From Pseudomonas sichuanensis (GTDB taxonomy: Bacteria > Pseudomonadota > Gammaproteobacteria > Pseudomonadales > Pseudomonadaceae): 64,000 bases of DNA. Shown piece after piece: positions 7,927 to 16,669 of this stretch; position 1 is the first letter of the stretch; the number at the start of each line of letters is the position of its first letter. The stretch lies in the NCBI RefSeq assembly GCF_003231305.1, contig NZ_QKVM01000034.1, forward strand, positions 1-64,000, given 5' to 3'. The position numbers were made by a program, and so were the translations under genes. The notes under the pieces were generated by a model, which made no database searches, had not been told where the DNA came from, and saw only the letters and a program-made list of their open reading frames with translations.

Positions 7927-8820
7927 TCAGCCGCTGCGCCACTTCTCAAGCAGTATCGCCACGAATTTTTCCGCCGCCGGCGACAGCGAGGCGCCGCGCC
8001 GGTAGACCAGGCCGAGGGTGCGGGTGACCTCCGGTTCGGTGAGCGGGACGCTGACCAGGGTCGGGTGGTCGGGCCCGGGCATCGCCAGGCTGGGCATTGC
8101 CGAGACTCCCAGCCCGGCCTCGACCATCCCCAGGGACGTGGACAGGTGCTGCACCTCGTAGAACCATTTGGGCCTTAGGCTCAGCCCGCTCAATGCGTGG
8201 TCCAGCAGCATGCGGTTGCCGCTCAGGCGGCCAACGCCGATCAGCCGGTAGTCGGCCAGTTCCGACCAGGTCACCGCTTTGCGCGATGCCAGTTCATGGT
8301 CGCGTCGGCAGGCCAGGACGAACGGCTCCTGCACCAGTGAGACGAACTCGATGTCCGAGTGCTGGCCGCTCATCATGTTGATGCCGAAGTCCGCTTCGCC
8401 GCGCAGCACCGCCTCCAGGCCGTCGTTGGCGCTGAGGTCGAGCAGGCGGATGCGGATCTTCGGGTACTGCTGGTTGTACAGGCGGATCACCGAGGGCAGG
8501 AAGTAGAAGGCCGCCGTGGGGATGCAGGCAAGGGTGACCTGGCCGCTCTGGCGTTCGGCCAGCTCGCGGATGCTCAGGATCGAGTCCTCGAAATCATCGA
8601 GCAGGCGGCGTGCCTTGGGCAAAAAATCCCGGCCGACGCTGGTCAGGCTGACGCGCCGAGTGGTGCGTTCGAGCAGCGGCGTGCCCAGGCCCTCTTCGAG
8701 CTTCTTGATACGCCTGCTCAGCGCCGGCTGCGACAGGTGCAGCACCTCTGCCGCTTCGTGGAAGCTGCCAAGTTCGGCGATTTTCACGAAAGATCTGATG
8801 TCTTGGAGCTCGTATTCCAT
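7927..8820 (-). CDS. LysR-type regulator of the carboxylate cluster
   Basis: A 297-residue LysR regulator: winged HTH in FHEAAEVLHLSQPALSRRIKKLE (residues about 18-40), then a two-lobed effector domain (VTLACIPTAAFYFLPSVIRLY, GEADFGINMM). The start MEYELQDIRSFVKIAE is the family start; an ATG 51 bp further out is less likely. It is divergent from the PrpF-family isomerase gene, with repeated GATTGATTTATC motifs between them, so it most likely activates the isomerase-DctA-CitMHS-OprD cluster in response to its substrate. The C-terminus lies 4 bp from the convergent MerR gene. Confidence 0.9.
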   Translation of the reverse strand: MEYELQDIRSFVKIAELGSFHEAAEVLHLSQPALSRRIKKLEEGLGTPLLERTTRRVSLTSVGRDFLPKARRLLDDFEDSILSIRELAERQSGQVTLACIPTAAFYFLPSVIRLYNQQYPKIRIRLLDLSANDGLEAVLRGEADFGINMMSGQHSDIEFVSLVQEPFVLACRRDHELASRKAVTWSELADYRLIGVGRLSGNRMLLDHALSGLSLRPKWFYEVQHLSTSLGMVEAGLGVSAMPSLAMPGPDHPTLVSVPLTEPEVTRTLGLVYRRGASLSPAAEKFVAILLEKWRSG

Positions 8821-8910
8821 GGCGGTTCTCGGTTTAGTCCTTGATATAGCGATGAGGCCAATGCTCGCCACACAAAACAGTGGTTGAACACGGGACCAAC
8901 AGCTACGTTT

Positions 8911-8965
8911 GATTGATTTATCAAGCGCAATAATAGCTACGATCTTTGCATTGGATTGATTTATC
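8911..8965 (+). promoter_or_regulatory. Candidate LysR operator: repeated GATTGATTTATC
   Basis: GATTGATTTATC occurs at 8911-8922 and again at 8954-8965, 43 bp apart (about four helical turns), between the divergent LysR and isomerase genes. The first copy sits in TTGATTTATCAA, an inverted repeat, and a palindrome TTGATCAA follows at 9007-9014. Repeats spaced on the same helix face are typical of a LysR recognition and activation site pair. Confidence 0.5.
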
Positions 8966-9029
8966 CATGCCTGTCACTCTTTCGATCACAACATCAATTC
9001 AGCCGATTGATCAACAAGAGTCACTAGAC

Positions 9030-10109
9030 ATGCAACGAATCCCCTGTGTGCTCATGCGCGGCGGCACCTCCAAAGGCCCCATCTTCCATGCCTGGGATCT
9101 GCCCACCAATGTGGTCGAGCGTGATGAAGTGCTGCTGCGCCTGATGGGCTCTGGCCACGAGCTGGAAATCGACGGCATCGGCGGCGGCAGCCCGCAGACC
9201 AGCAAGGTGGCGATTGTCAGCCCGTCTCTGCACGCCGACGCCGATGTCGACTACCTGTTCGTCCAGGTGATGGTGGCCCAGCGCCGCGTGGACACCGCGC
9301 CCAACTGCGGCAACATGCTCTGCGCCGTGGGCCCGTTCGCCATCGAGCAAGGCCTGGTCAAGGCCGTCGAGGGCAAGACCCTGGTGCGCATCCGCAATCT
9401 CAACACCAACACCTTCGTCAATTCCCTGGTCGAGACGCCCAACGGCATCGTCCGTTACGAAGGCCGCACGGCCATCGATGGCGTGCCGGGCACGGCGGCG
9501 CCGATCCACCTGACCTTTCTCGACGCGGTCGGCAGCAAGACCGGGCAACTGTTCCCCACAGGCCAAACCAGCGATGTGATCGACGGTGTGACGGTGACCT
9601 GCATCGACATGGCCATGCCGATGATGATCGTCGAGGCCAGCCAGCTGGGCCTGGACGGCGGCGAAAGCCCCGCCGAACTGGATGCCGACAGCCGCCTGCT
9701 CAAGCGCCTGGAAGCACTGCGCATCAAAGCTGGGCGGGCCATGGGCCTGGGTGATGTCAGCGGCATGGTCATCCCCAAGCCGGTGCTGGTCAGCCCGGCG
9801 AAGTTCGGCGGCACGCTGCAGGTGCGCTACTTCATGCCGCACAACTGCCACCGGGCCCTGGCCATCACCGGTGCAATCGGGCTGGCGACCGCCTGCGTCA
9901 GCCCCGGCACCGTCACCATGAACCTGCTTGGCGATGCAGCCCAAGGCCTGCAGGAAGTGCGCCTCGAGCACCCCAGCGGCGGCATTGATGTGGCGCTTTC
10001 GCGCAGCGGGCCGGACGGCAAGACGATCCAGGCGTCCGTGGTGCGTACCGCCCGCCGGCTGTTCTCAGGTTTCGTCTACGCGCCAACGGCACGGCGGCTG
10101 GCTGGCTGA
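9030..10109 (+). CDS. PrpF-family isomerase (4-oxalomesaconate tautomerase-like)
   Basis: A 359-residue protein of the PrpF/GalD family, which shifts the double bond of unsaturated tricarboxylates (2-methylaconitate, 4-oxalomesaconate, itaconate-type compounds). Visible motifs: CVLMRGGTSKGPIF at the start, GIGGGSPQTSKVAI, NCGNMLCAVGPFAIE with the catalytic Cys, and FMPHNCHRALAITGAIGLATAC in the second half. The start at 9030 gives the family N-terminus; upstream ATGs at 8946 and 8967 would add unrelated residues. No gallate genes are nearby; the neighbours are carboxylate transporters and a porin. The substrate is therefore more likely an imported unsaturated di- or tricarboxylate than a gallate intermediate. 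Confidence 0.82.
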   Translation: MQRIPCVLMRGGTSKGPIFHAWDLPTNVVERDEVLLRLMGSGHELEIDGIGGGSPQTSKVAIVSPSLHADADVDYLFVQVMVAQRRVDTAPNCGNMLCAVGPFAIEQGLVKAVEGKTLVRIRNLNTNTFVNSLVETPNGIVRYEGRTAIDGVPGTAAPIHLTFLDAVGSKTGQLFPTGQTSDVIDGVTVTCIDMAMPMMIVEASQLGLDGGESPAELDADSRLLKRLEALRIKAGRAMGLGDVSGMVIPKPVLVSPAKFGGTLQVRYFMPHNCHRALAITGAIGLATACVSPGTVTMNLLGDAAQGLQEVRLEHPSGGIDVALSRSGPDGKTIQASVVRTARRLFSGFVYAPTARRLAG

Positions 10110-10169
10110 GCCGCTGTACCCAAGGACGACACAGCGCATCCGCACAAATCCAACAATGGGTGATGCCTT

Positions 10170-11483
10170 ATGAAACTGGTCAAATCGCTGTACTTCCAGA
10201 TCCTCTGCGCCGTCCTGCTGGGCGTGCTGGTCGGGCACTTCTGGGCGCAACAGGCAGTTGCCCTGAAGCCGCTGGGTGATGCCTTCATCAAGCTGATCAA
10301 GATGATGATCGCACCGGTGGTGTTCTGCACCATCGTCACCGGCATCGCCGGCATGAGCGACCGACGCTCGCTGGGCCGCCTGATGAGCAAGACGCTGTTG
10401 CTGTTCCTGGTGCTGACCGTGATCAGCCTGGCGATCGGCCTGGCCGCGGTGCATATCTTCCGTCCGGGCGAGGGCATGAACATCGATCCGTCGACCCTCA
10501 GCACCCAAGGCCTGAGCCAGTACACCGACTCGGCGGCCAAGCTCGGTGTGGTCGACTTCTTCATGCACATCATCCCCGACACCTTCATCGGTGCATTCAA
10601 CAAAGGCGAAGTGCTGCCGGTGCTGTTCCTCGCCGTGCTGTGCGGCTTTGCCCTGTCGGCCATGGGCGAGCGCGGCCAGCCGGTGCTCACGGTGCTGGAA
10701 TCGGCCTCGCAGATGGTGTTCAAGATCTTCGGCTACCTGATGCGCTTCGCCCCGGTGGGCGCCTTCGGCGCCCTGGCGTTCACCGTGGGGCAGTACGGCA
10801 TCAGCTCGCTCGGCGCGCTGGCCAAGCTGGTCATGACCCTGTACATCGCCTGCGCCTTCTTCGTGCTGGTGGTGCTTGGCGGGGTGTGCCGGGCCAATGG
10901 CTTCAGCCTGTGGAGGCTGCTGCGCTACCTGCGCGAAGAGTTTTTGGTGGTGCTCGGTACTTCGTCCACCGAGCCGGTGCTGCCGCGCATGCTGCAGAAG
11001 CTCGAAGCCCTGGGCTGCAAGAAGGGCGTGGTAGGGCTGGTGCTGCCCACCGGCTATTCATTCAACCTCGACGGCACGGCCATCTACCTGTCGCTGGCCG
11101 CGGTGTTCATCGCCCAGGCCTGCAACATCGACCTGACCCTGGGCCAGACCCTGACCATGCTGGCAATCATGTTGCTGTCGTCCAAGGGCGCGGCGGGGGT
11201 GACCGGCAGCGGCTTTGTTGCGCTGGCCTCGACCCTGACCGTGATTCACGACATCCCGCTGGCGGGGCTGGCGCTGCTGATCGGTGTCGACCGCTTCATG
11301 TCCGAGGCGCGGGCGCTGACTAGCCTTGCCAGCAACGCGGTAGCCACGGTGGTCATCTCGCTGTCGGAAAACGCCTGTGACCGGCAGACGCTGATGCGCA
11401 CCCTGGCCGAAGGCCCGCAGCCCGCCGCCAGCGCTGACAACCCAGCCCACTGGCCGGCCGGCGAGCCGCGCCGGCACAGCTAG
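10170..11483 (+). CDS. DctA-type dicarboxylate:cation symporter
   Basis: A 437-residue inner-membrane transporter of the DAACS family. The N-terminal SLYFQILCAVLLGVLVGHFW, LGDAFIKLIKMMIAPVVFCTIVTGIA, LGTSSTEPVLPRMLQKLE (helical hairpin 1 serine-rich tip) and GYSFNLDGTAIYLSLAAVFIAQA (sodium and substrate site) are diagnostic of DctA, each read within the first 430 residues. It takes up C4-dicarboxylates or related acids. It lies 60 bp after the isomerase, probably in the same LysR-controlled operon; it may import the isomerase substrate or recover its C4 products. Confidence 0.9.
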   Translation: MKLVKSLYFQILCAVLLGVLVGHFWAQQAVALKPLGDAFIKLIKMMIAPVVFCTIVTGIAGMSDRRSLGRLMSKTLLLFLVLTVISLAIGLAAVHIFRPGEGMNIDPSTLSTQGLSQYTDSAAKLGVVDFFMHIIPDTFIGAFNKGEVLPVLFLAVLCGFALSAMGERGQPVLTVLESASQMVFKIFGYLMRFAPVGAFGALAFTVGQYGISSLGALAKLVMTLYIACAFFVLVVLGGVCRANGFSLWRLLRYLREEFLVVLGTSSTEPVLPRMLQKLEALGCKKGVVGLVLPTGYSFNLDGTAIYLSLAAVFIAQACNIDLTLGQTLTMLAIMLLSSKGAAGVTGSGFVALASTLTVIHDIPLAGLALLIGVDRFMSEARALTSLASNAVATVVISLSENACDRQTLMRTLAEGPQPAASADNPAHWPAGEPRRHS

Positions 11484-11603
11484 CCCGCCCGCTTACAAGC
11501 ACTGAATGACATAAACTTCCACCCAGCGCCGCGAGGCGCGGGTGGGGCAGGGGCCGTTCGCGCTCGCGGCGGCCACACCCCATAAAAACAAGAGAATATT
11601 CCC

Positions 11604-12908
11604 ATGCTCGCATTGCTTGGCCTGGTCATGGTGGTGACCTTCACCTACCTGATCATGAGCAAACGTCTGTCGCCGATCGTCGCGCTCACCGTGGTGCCCA
11701 TTGTCTTCGCCGTGATCGGTGGCTTTGCCCCGGACCTCGGCAAGATGATGCTCGACGGCCTGAAAACGGTCGCGCCGTCCGCCGCCCTGCTACTGTTCGC
11801 CATTCTGTTCTTCGGCCTGATGATCGATGCCGGGCTGTTCGACCCGTTGATCCGCAAGATCCTCAAGCGGGTCAACGGCGACCCGATCAAGATCGCCATG
11901 GGCACTGCGCTGCTGTCGCTGCTGGTAGCCCTCGACGGCGACGGCACCACTACCTACATGATCACCTGCGCCGCCATGCTGCCGCTGTACAAGCGCATCG
12001 GCATGAACCCGATGATCCTGGCCACCATCGCCATGCTGTCGCTGAGCATCATGAGCGGCCTGAGCCCTTGGGGCGGGCCGGCCACCCGGGCCATCGCCGC
12101 CCTGGGCCTGGATGCCAGCGAGTACTTCATCCCGATGCTGCCGACCATGGTCGGCGGCGCCGCCTGGGTGGTGTTCACCGCCTTCCTGCTGGGCCGCGCC
12201 GAGCGCAAGCGCATCGGCAACATCAAGCTCGAATCCGGCGGCGGCAACTGCTACATCAAGGCAATCCTGGAAGACACACCGCACAAGCGCCCGCGCCTGG
12301 CCTACGTCAACCTGGTGCTGGTGATCGCGGTGATGGTCGCGCTGGTGATGGGCCTGATGCATGCGGCGATCCTGTTCATGATCGGCTTCGTCGCGGCCTT
12401 GATGATCAACTACCCGCAGCTCGAATTGCAGAAGGAACGCATCCTCGCTCACTCCGGCAACGCCATGACCGTGGTGCTGCTGGTATTCGCCGCCGGCATT
12501 TTCGCTGGCATCTTCTCTGGCACCAAGATGGTCGATGCGCTGGCGCAGACCCTGGTCGACTGGATCCCTGAAGCCTGGGGCCACTGGTTCCCGCTGGTGG
12601 TGGCGATCACCAGCATGCCGCTGACCTTCGTGCTGTCCAACGATGCCTACTACTTCGGCGTGGTGCCGATCCTGGCCAACGCGGCCGCCGCCTATGGCAT
12701 CGACCCGGTGGAGATCGCCCGGGCCTCGGTGCTTGGGCAACCGGTACACCTGATGAGCCCGCTGGTGGCGTCCACCTTGCTGTTGGTCGGCATGGTCGAC
12801 CGTGACATCGGCGAGTTCCAGAAAGCCACGGTGAAGTGGGCGGTGCTGACTTCGCTGGTGATCACCGCGCTGGCCCTGCTGACCGGGGCCCTGTCCTTCT
12901 TCGTCTGA
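11604..12908 (+). CDS. CitMHS-family citrate/tricarboxylate transporter
   Basis: A 434-residue inner-membrane protein with about 12 transmembrane helices, of the CitMHS family, whose characterised members carry metal-citrate complexes. Signature stretches: ILFFGLMIDAGLFDP, LVALDGDGTTTYMIT and MSGLSPWGGPATRAIAALG. With DctA, an OprD porin and a PrpF-family isomerase nearby, a tricarboxylate such as an aconitate-type acid is a reasonable substrate, but this is inference. It is separated from DctA by 120 bp in which I see no clear terminator. Confidence 0.9.
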   Translation: MLALLGLVMVVTFTYLIMSKRLSPIVALTVVPIVFAVIGGFAPDLGKMMLDGLKTVAPSAALLLFAILFFGLMIDAGLFDPLIRKILKRVNGDPIKIAMGTALLSLLVALDGDGTTTYMITCAAMLPLYKRIGMNPMILATIAMLSLSIMSGLSPWGGPATRAIAALGLDASEYFIPMLPTMVGGAAWVVFTAFLLGRAERKRIGNIKLESGGGNCYIKAILEDTPHKRPRLAYVNLVLVIAVMVALVMGLMHAAILFMIGFVAALMINYPQLELQKERILAHSGNAMTVVLLVFAAGIFAGIFSGTKMVDALAQTLVDWIPEAWGHWFPLVVAITSMPLTFVLSNDAYYFGVVPILANAAAAYGIDPVEIARASVLGQPVHLMSPLVASTLLLVGMVDRDIGEFQKATVKWAVLTSLVITALALLTGALSFFV

Positions 12909-12975
12909 CCCTCCCTGACGGGTGGCCGAGCGGCCGCCCGGTAACGCGCCAATAACAATAAAAGAGTCCCCGAAC

Positions 12976-14229
12976 ATGACACGAGCCCTTCAGCGTGGGG
13001 CCGCTTGCGGCCTGCTGTTCTGCACCTTGCCTGCGGCCCAGGCGGCCGGTTTCATCGATGACGCCAGCCTCAAGCTGCAACTGCGCAATGTGTATTTCAA
13101 CGAGAACTTTCGCGACGAGCAGGGCCTGAGCGCCCGCGCCGCCGCCAACGCCAAGAGCGAGCGGGTGGAATGGGCGCAGGGTTTTCTGCTGGACTACCAG
13201 TCCGGTTTCACCCAAGGCCCGCTCGGCCTGGGGGTGGATGCCCTGGCACTGGTGGGGGTGAAGCTCGATTCGGGGCGCGGGCGCAGTGGCACCGGCCTGC
13301 TGCCGGTACATGACGACGGCCGTGCGGCGGACGAATTCGCCAGTGCCGGGATAACCGCCAAGGCCCGGCTGGGCGCCACCGTGATCAAGCACGGCAGCTT
13401 GCTGCCCAAGACCCCGGTGCTGGTCTACAACGACGCCCGCCTGCTGCCGCAGACCTACCAGGGCACCCAGCTGGTCAGCACCGACATCAGCGGCCTGACC
13501 CTGAGCGCCGGCCACCTCGACCGTTTCAAACAGCGCGACTCCTCCGACAGCACCGGGCTGTATGCCGACGGCTACGGCGGTGGCGCGTCGGGTGACTTCA
13601 CCTACGCCGGCGCCGAGTACGCAGTCAGTAAGCAACTGCGCTTGAGCTACTTCCACGGCGAGCTGGAGCACTTCTATCGCCAGGACTTCGGCGGGGTCCA
13701 GCATGACCTGCCGCTGGCGGGCGGCGTGCTGACCACCGACCTGCGCTATTTCAAGAGCCACGACAGCGGCGCGGCCTACGGCGGCCGCATCGACAACGAC
13801 ATGTTCAGCGGCCAACTGGCCTATACCCACAGCGGCCACACCTTGGGCACGGGCTACCAGGTGCTCGATGGCGAGGCAGGGCTGCCTTATATCAGCGGGG
13901 CGACGGTGTATTCGTTCAGCAACGTCGGCATCGGTAAGTTCATCGAGGAAGAAGAGAAAACCTGGATGGCCAGCTATGCCTACAACTTTGCCGCTGCCGG
14001 CGTGCCGGGGCTGACGTTCATGGCCCGTTACCTGAGTGGCGACAATGGCCGCTCCGGAACGGCGGGCCTGAGCGAGTGGGAGCGCGACATGGAACTGGCG
14101 TACGTGGTGCAGTCGGGCAGCTTCAAAGGCCTGGGGGTGAAGCTGCGCAACTATGTGTACCGGGCGGACTTCGCCCGTGGTCGGGACAGCAACCGCATCT
14201 ACCTGACTTACGACATCGCCCTGTGGTAG
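12976..14229 (+). CDS. OprD-family substrate-specific outer membrane porin
   Basis: A 417-residue porin. Signal peptide about residues 1-23 (ending AQAAG), then GFIDDASLKLQLRNVYFNENFR, the usual start of the 18-strand OprD barrel, and a C-terminal DSNRIYLTYDIALW ending in an aromatic residue as needed for barrel insertion. In Pseudomonas, OprD/Opd porins take up single classes of small acids or amino acids; its place after CitMHS and DctA points to a carboxylate. ATG 12976 is chosen because it gives the signal peptide. It ends 11 bp from the convergent hydrolase gene. Confidence 0.93.
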   Translation: MTRALQRGAACGLLFCTLPAAQAAGFIDDASLKLQLRNVYFNENFRDEQGLSARAAANAKSERVEWAQGFLLDYQSGFTQGPLGLGVDALALVGVKLDSGRGRSGTGLLPVHDDGRAADEFASAGITAKARLGATVIKHGSLLPKTPVLVYNDARLLPQTYQGTQLVSTDISGLTLSAGHLDRFKQRDSSDSTGLYADGYGGGASGDFTYAGAEYAVSKQLRLSYFHGELEHFYRQDFGGVQHDLPLAGGVLTTDLRYFKSHDSGAAYGGRIDNDMFSGQLAYTHSGHTLGTGYQVLDGEAGLPYISGATVYSFSNVGIGKFIEEEEKTWMASYAYNFAAAGVPGLTFMARYLSGDNGRSGTAGLSEWERDMELAYVVQSGSFKGLGVKLRNYVYRADFARGRDSNRIYLTYDIALW

Positions 14230-14240
14230 CGCATCCTGGC

Positions 14241-15992
14241 CTAGGCATGCAGCCAGAACGCGAATTCGGCGAACTGCTCGCCGTTCCACCAGTTCGCGGT
14301 TCCGCGGCCGTACTGGAAGTTCCTGGCGCCGGCCTGGCTCTGCAGCGGCGCGATGACATTGCCGGCGGTGTCGCGGCGCGCGGTTTGCTCGGCGGTTTCG
14401 GGCACGACCATGACGATGTGCCCCGACCGGCCATCTTCCTTGCGCCGCGCCACGATCAGGCCGATGGCGCCCTGGTTGGCCTCGGCCTGCAGGGTGCTCA
14501 GCGTGCCGGTCTGGCGCCAACCGAAGCCGGGGCCGAAATCACGCAGCCACCTGAACAGGTCGTTGGCGCGCATTTCCCGCAGGGTGTCGCCGATCAGTGG
14601 CGTTACCGGTTGGCCTGCGGCGAGCTTGAGCAGGGCCGGCGTACTCCACCAGCAGCGCGGCAGGTAGGCACCGGCGAGCAGGCAGTAGTCGTGGGCGTAG
14701 ATGTTGCAGAAGGTCAGCCCGTCATGCGGCTGGTAGCGAAGGTGAGCCGTGTTGTCGACTGCCAGCCATTGGATGATGGCGGCAAGCGACTCACGCAACT
14801 CGTCTGCGCTGGAGCCCTGGCGGGTGGGCTGCCGGGCTTCGTTGAGCGAATGGGCGTCAGCCGGGTTGGCCCTGCGGGTGACCACGCCGTTCTTGCGCGG
14901 CATGAACACGGCGGGGATCGCAAAGCCACCTGGTATGCTCGCCAGCAGGGCGCTCTGGTCTTGTACGGCGCTGGGTTGAGGGGCGGGCTGGGTGATCTCG
15001 ATCACCGCGTCGTCAGCCGCCGGCACCAGGAAACGCTTGGCGCAGAAACCGCGCACGCGTGCGCCGGACAAACTGGTTTCGATGCTGACGAAGCCGTTTT
15101 CAGCCGTTTTGCTCAAGACCCGTACCGGGTGCCCATCCGGCAGGTTCGCCACGACGTTGGCCTGTTCCGGTGTACTGATGAAGGGTTGGCTGCGCACACG
15201 CAGCATGCCTTCGCGGGTATCCACCCGCATCGCCGTACCCTTGCCGGAGAGCGGGCTGGGCGGCGCCACGATGGCCTGGCCGGGGGCTGGCGTGGGCAGG
15301 GCAGGCTGTGCCGGGTCGGTTGCTACCGTGTGGCACAGGCGAATGAAGTCGAACAGGTTCTCGCCATAGAATCGATCATCGCTCTTGTGCCCCTGCTTCA
15401 AGCCTTTCGAGGGGACGAAACCACCGGTGTTGTAGACGATGCCCACCTGGGCGAATTCCAGGTCGCTGAGCGGTTGCCGGCGCTGCTCGAAGCCCAGTTG
15501 TCGAAGCGCGCCCTTGAGTTCGTCCATCGCGCGGCCCAGGGAGCCGCTGAACGTCGCCCAGTGGCGATCGAGAAAGAAATCGGGCTCGGGCTTGAAGAAC
15601 TGCAGGTCCAGCTGGAACACGCCATAGCCGTGGCAGAACTTGTTGGGCTTCTTGGCCACGTCCTGGTAACCCGGCACGAACCTGGCCATGTCCACCAGTG
15701 CCTGGTGGCCCATGGCGAACATCAGGTCGCCACGCGGGCGCAGCAGCAGTTCGGCCTTGTTCCGCGGGAAGGCCTTGCGCCCGGCGGTGTCGTCCAGCGT
15801 ATCGCCGACACACAGCGCGGTGACCTGGGCCAAGGGCAGCTTGGCCTTGCGCAGGAACGGCCAGATGCTGCCGGTCTCCTGGCAGGCCAGTGCGGTGAGG
15901 TGGTCCACCGTCAAGGGTGTGCCGATGATCGCCTGGGTCATGTCCTGCTGGAACTGCTCCTTGAACCAGCGAATATCCTGAGTGCCTGGCAT
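14241..15992 (-). CDS. Putative bifunctional peptidoglycan hydrolase (lysozyme-like + SH3 + NlpC/P60- or CHAP-like)
   Basis: A 583-residue protein I recognise by parts. Residues about 1-230 look like a lysozyme or transglycosylase domain: ALACQETGSIW with a likely catalytic Glu, and HGYGVFQLDLQFF, the GYGxxQ pattern. About 280-345 resembles a bacterial SH3 domain (MLRVRSQPFISTPEQ, FVSIETSLSG). The C-terminal ~170 residues have a Cys in GLTFCNIYAHDY and a His in RSGHIVMVVPE, in the order expected of a papain-fold amidase. No signal peptide and no lysis or phage genes nearby. It could be a type VI secretion cargo effector, but no VgrG, PAAR or clear immunity gene is adjacent. A strong GGAGGG precedes the ATG at 15992. 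Confidence 0.6.
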   Translation of the reverse strand: MPGTQDIRWFKEQFQQDMTQAIIGTPLTVDHLTALACQETGSIWPFLRKAKLPLAQVTALCVGDTLDDTAGRKAFPRNKAELLLRPRGDLMFAMGHQALVDMARFVPGYQDVAKKPNKFCHGYGVFQLDLQFFKPEPDFFLDRHWATFSGSLGRAMDELKGALRQLGFEQRRQPLSDLEFAQVGIVYNTGGFVPSKGLKQGHKSDDRFYGENLFDFIRLCHTVATDPAQPALPTPAPGQAIVAPPSPLSGKGTAMRVDTREGMLRVRSQPFISTPEQANVVANLPDGHPVRVLSKTAENGFVSIETSLSGARVRGFCAKRFLVPAADDAVIEITQPAPQPSAVQDQSALLASIPGGFAIPAVFMPRKNGVVTRRANPADAHSLNEARQPTRQGSSADELRESLAAIIQWLAVDNTAHLRYQPHDGLTFCNIYAHDYCLLAGAYLPRCWWSTPALLKLAAGQPVTPLIGDTLREMRANDLFRWLRDFGPGFGWRQTGTLSTLQAEANQGAIGLIVARRKEDGRSGHIVMVVPETAEQTARRDTAGNVIAPLQSQAGARNFQYGRGTANWWNGEQFAEFAFWLHA

Positions 15993-16461
15993 GTCAGAAC
16001 CCTCCGGTGAAGGGGCGGTTGCGCAAGGTGTGGGGGTATTTCTCAGGGGCGGGGCATGGGCAATCGCCATTGCGCAGCGCACAGGGCGTGAGGCGTATGG
16101 AGGGGGCGGGCAGATGATGGTCGGCACGCTGCGGTGCGTGCTCATACGCCGTTGGAGGCACAAAAGGCGACATGAACGTCTCCCTGAAACAAGTTCCGTC
16201 TGGCGAACTGCTCAGGGTCGTCGTTTACCCTTCTCTGGGCTTGATGGCTGCGCATGAAAGGACCGCGCGGCCGCAATCCAGATCGGGCCGTGCGGGCGAA
16301 ACGTTTCAACGCTACTGACTGAATTCAAGTCAATGACGCTGAAAAAGCAAGGCAGTGGGGTAAGGCCGAACGTCCATTTTCTAATAGCGGGCAATGAGCT
16401 TATTCAAACATCGAAGGTCGCAGCCCAGCCGCTTGAAACTGGAGCTTACAGGCCCTTTGCC
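15993..16461. other. Non-coding stretch between hydrolase and DUF2158 gene
   Basis: About 470 bases without a gene I can support. It must hold the promoter of the leftward hydrolase near 16010-16150. Short open frames exist (for example 16212-16394 on the minus strand) but none has a convincing ribosome site or recognisable protein. Confidence 0.5.
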
Positions 16462-16668
16462 TCAGCACTGTTGCGCGTGAATGGCGACTTCCAATGTGGT
16501 GATATCGAACCACTTCTCCATCGCTTTGTTGCCTTCGAACCACTGACAAAAGACAAACACCGTAGGCGCAAACCCGCCGATCGCACGTTGCTGCCTGATG
16601 TTGGCAATCGTCATCAATGGCCCACCGCTTTTTAGCAGCACCACATCACCTTTCAGGAACTCGCTCAT
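16462..16668 (-). CDS. DUF2158 (YodC-like) small protein
   Basis: A 68-residue protein with the DUF2158 pattern: FLKGDVVLLKSGGPLMTI at residues 4-21, then CQWFEG and a C-terminal FDITTLEV segment. This is an SH3-like small domain of unknown function. It starts 1 bp after the stop of the TetR gene and so is almost certainly co-transcribed with it, although it has no obvious functional link to efflux. Confidence 0.82.
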   Translation of the reverse strand: MSEFLKGDVVLLKSGGPLMTIANIRQQRAIGGFAPTVFVFCQWFEGNKAMEKWFDITTLEVAIHAQQC

Positions 16669-16669
16669 T

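Noticed and set aside
6456..7949. A long minus-strand frame that would fuse the LOV protein to about 350 extra residues
   Set aside because: The extra part is the antisense of the clear MerR gene and has low-complexity shadow composition; the LOV family starts at 6902.
9030..10109. Naming the isomerase galD
   Set aside because: Family motifs match, but no gallate dioxygenase, hydratase or aldolase gene is nearby, and the sequence differs clearly from the GalD of P. putida as I remember it.
16212..16394. Short minus-strand frame between the hydrolase and DUF2158 genes
   Set aside because: No ribosome site, signal peptide or recognisable motif supports it.
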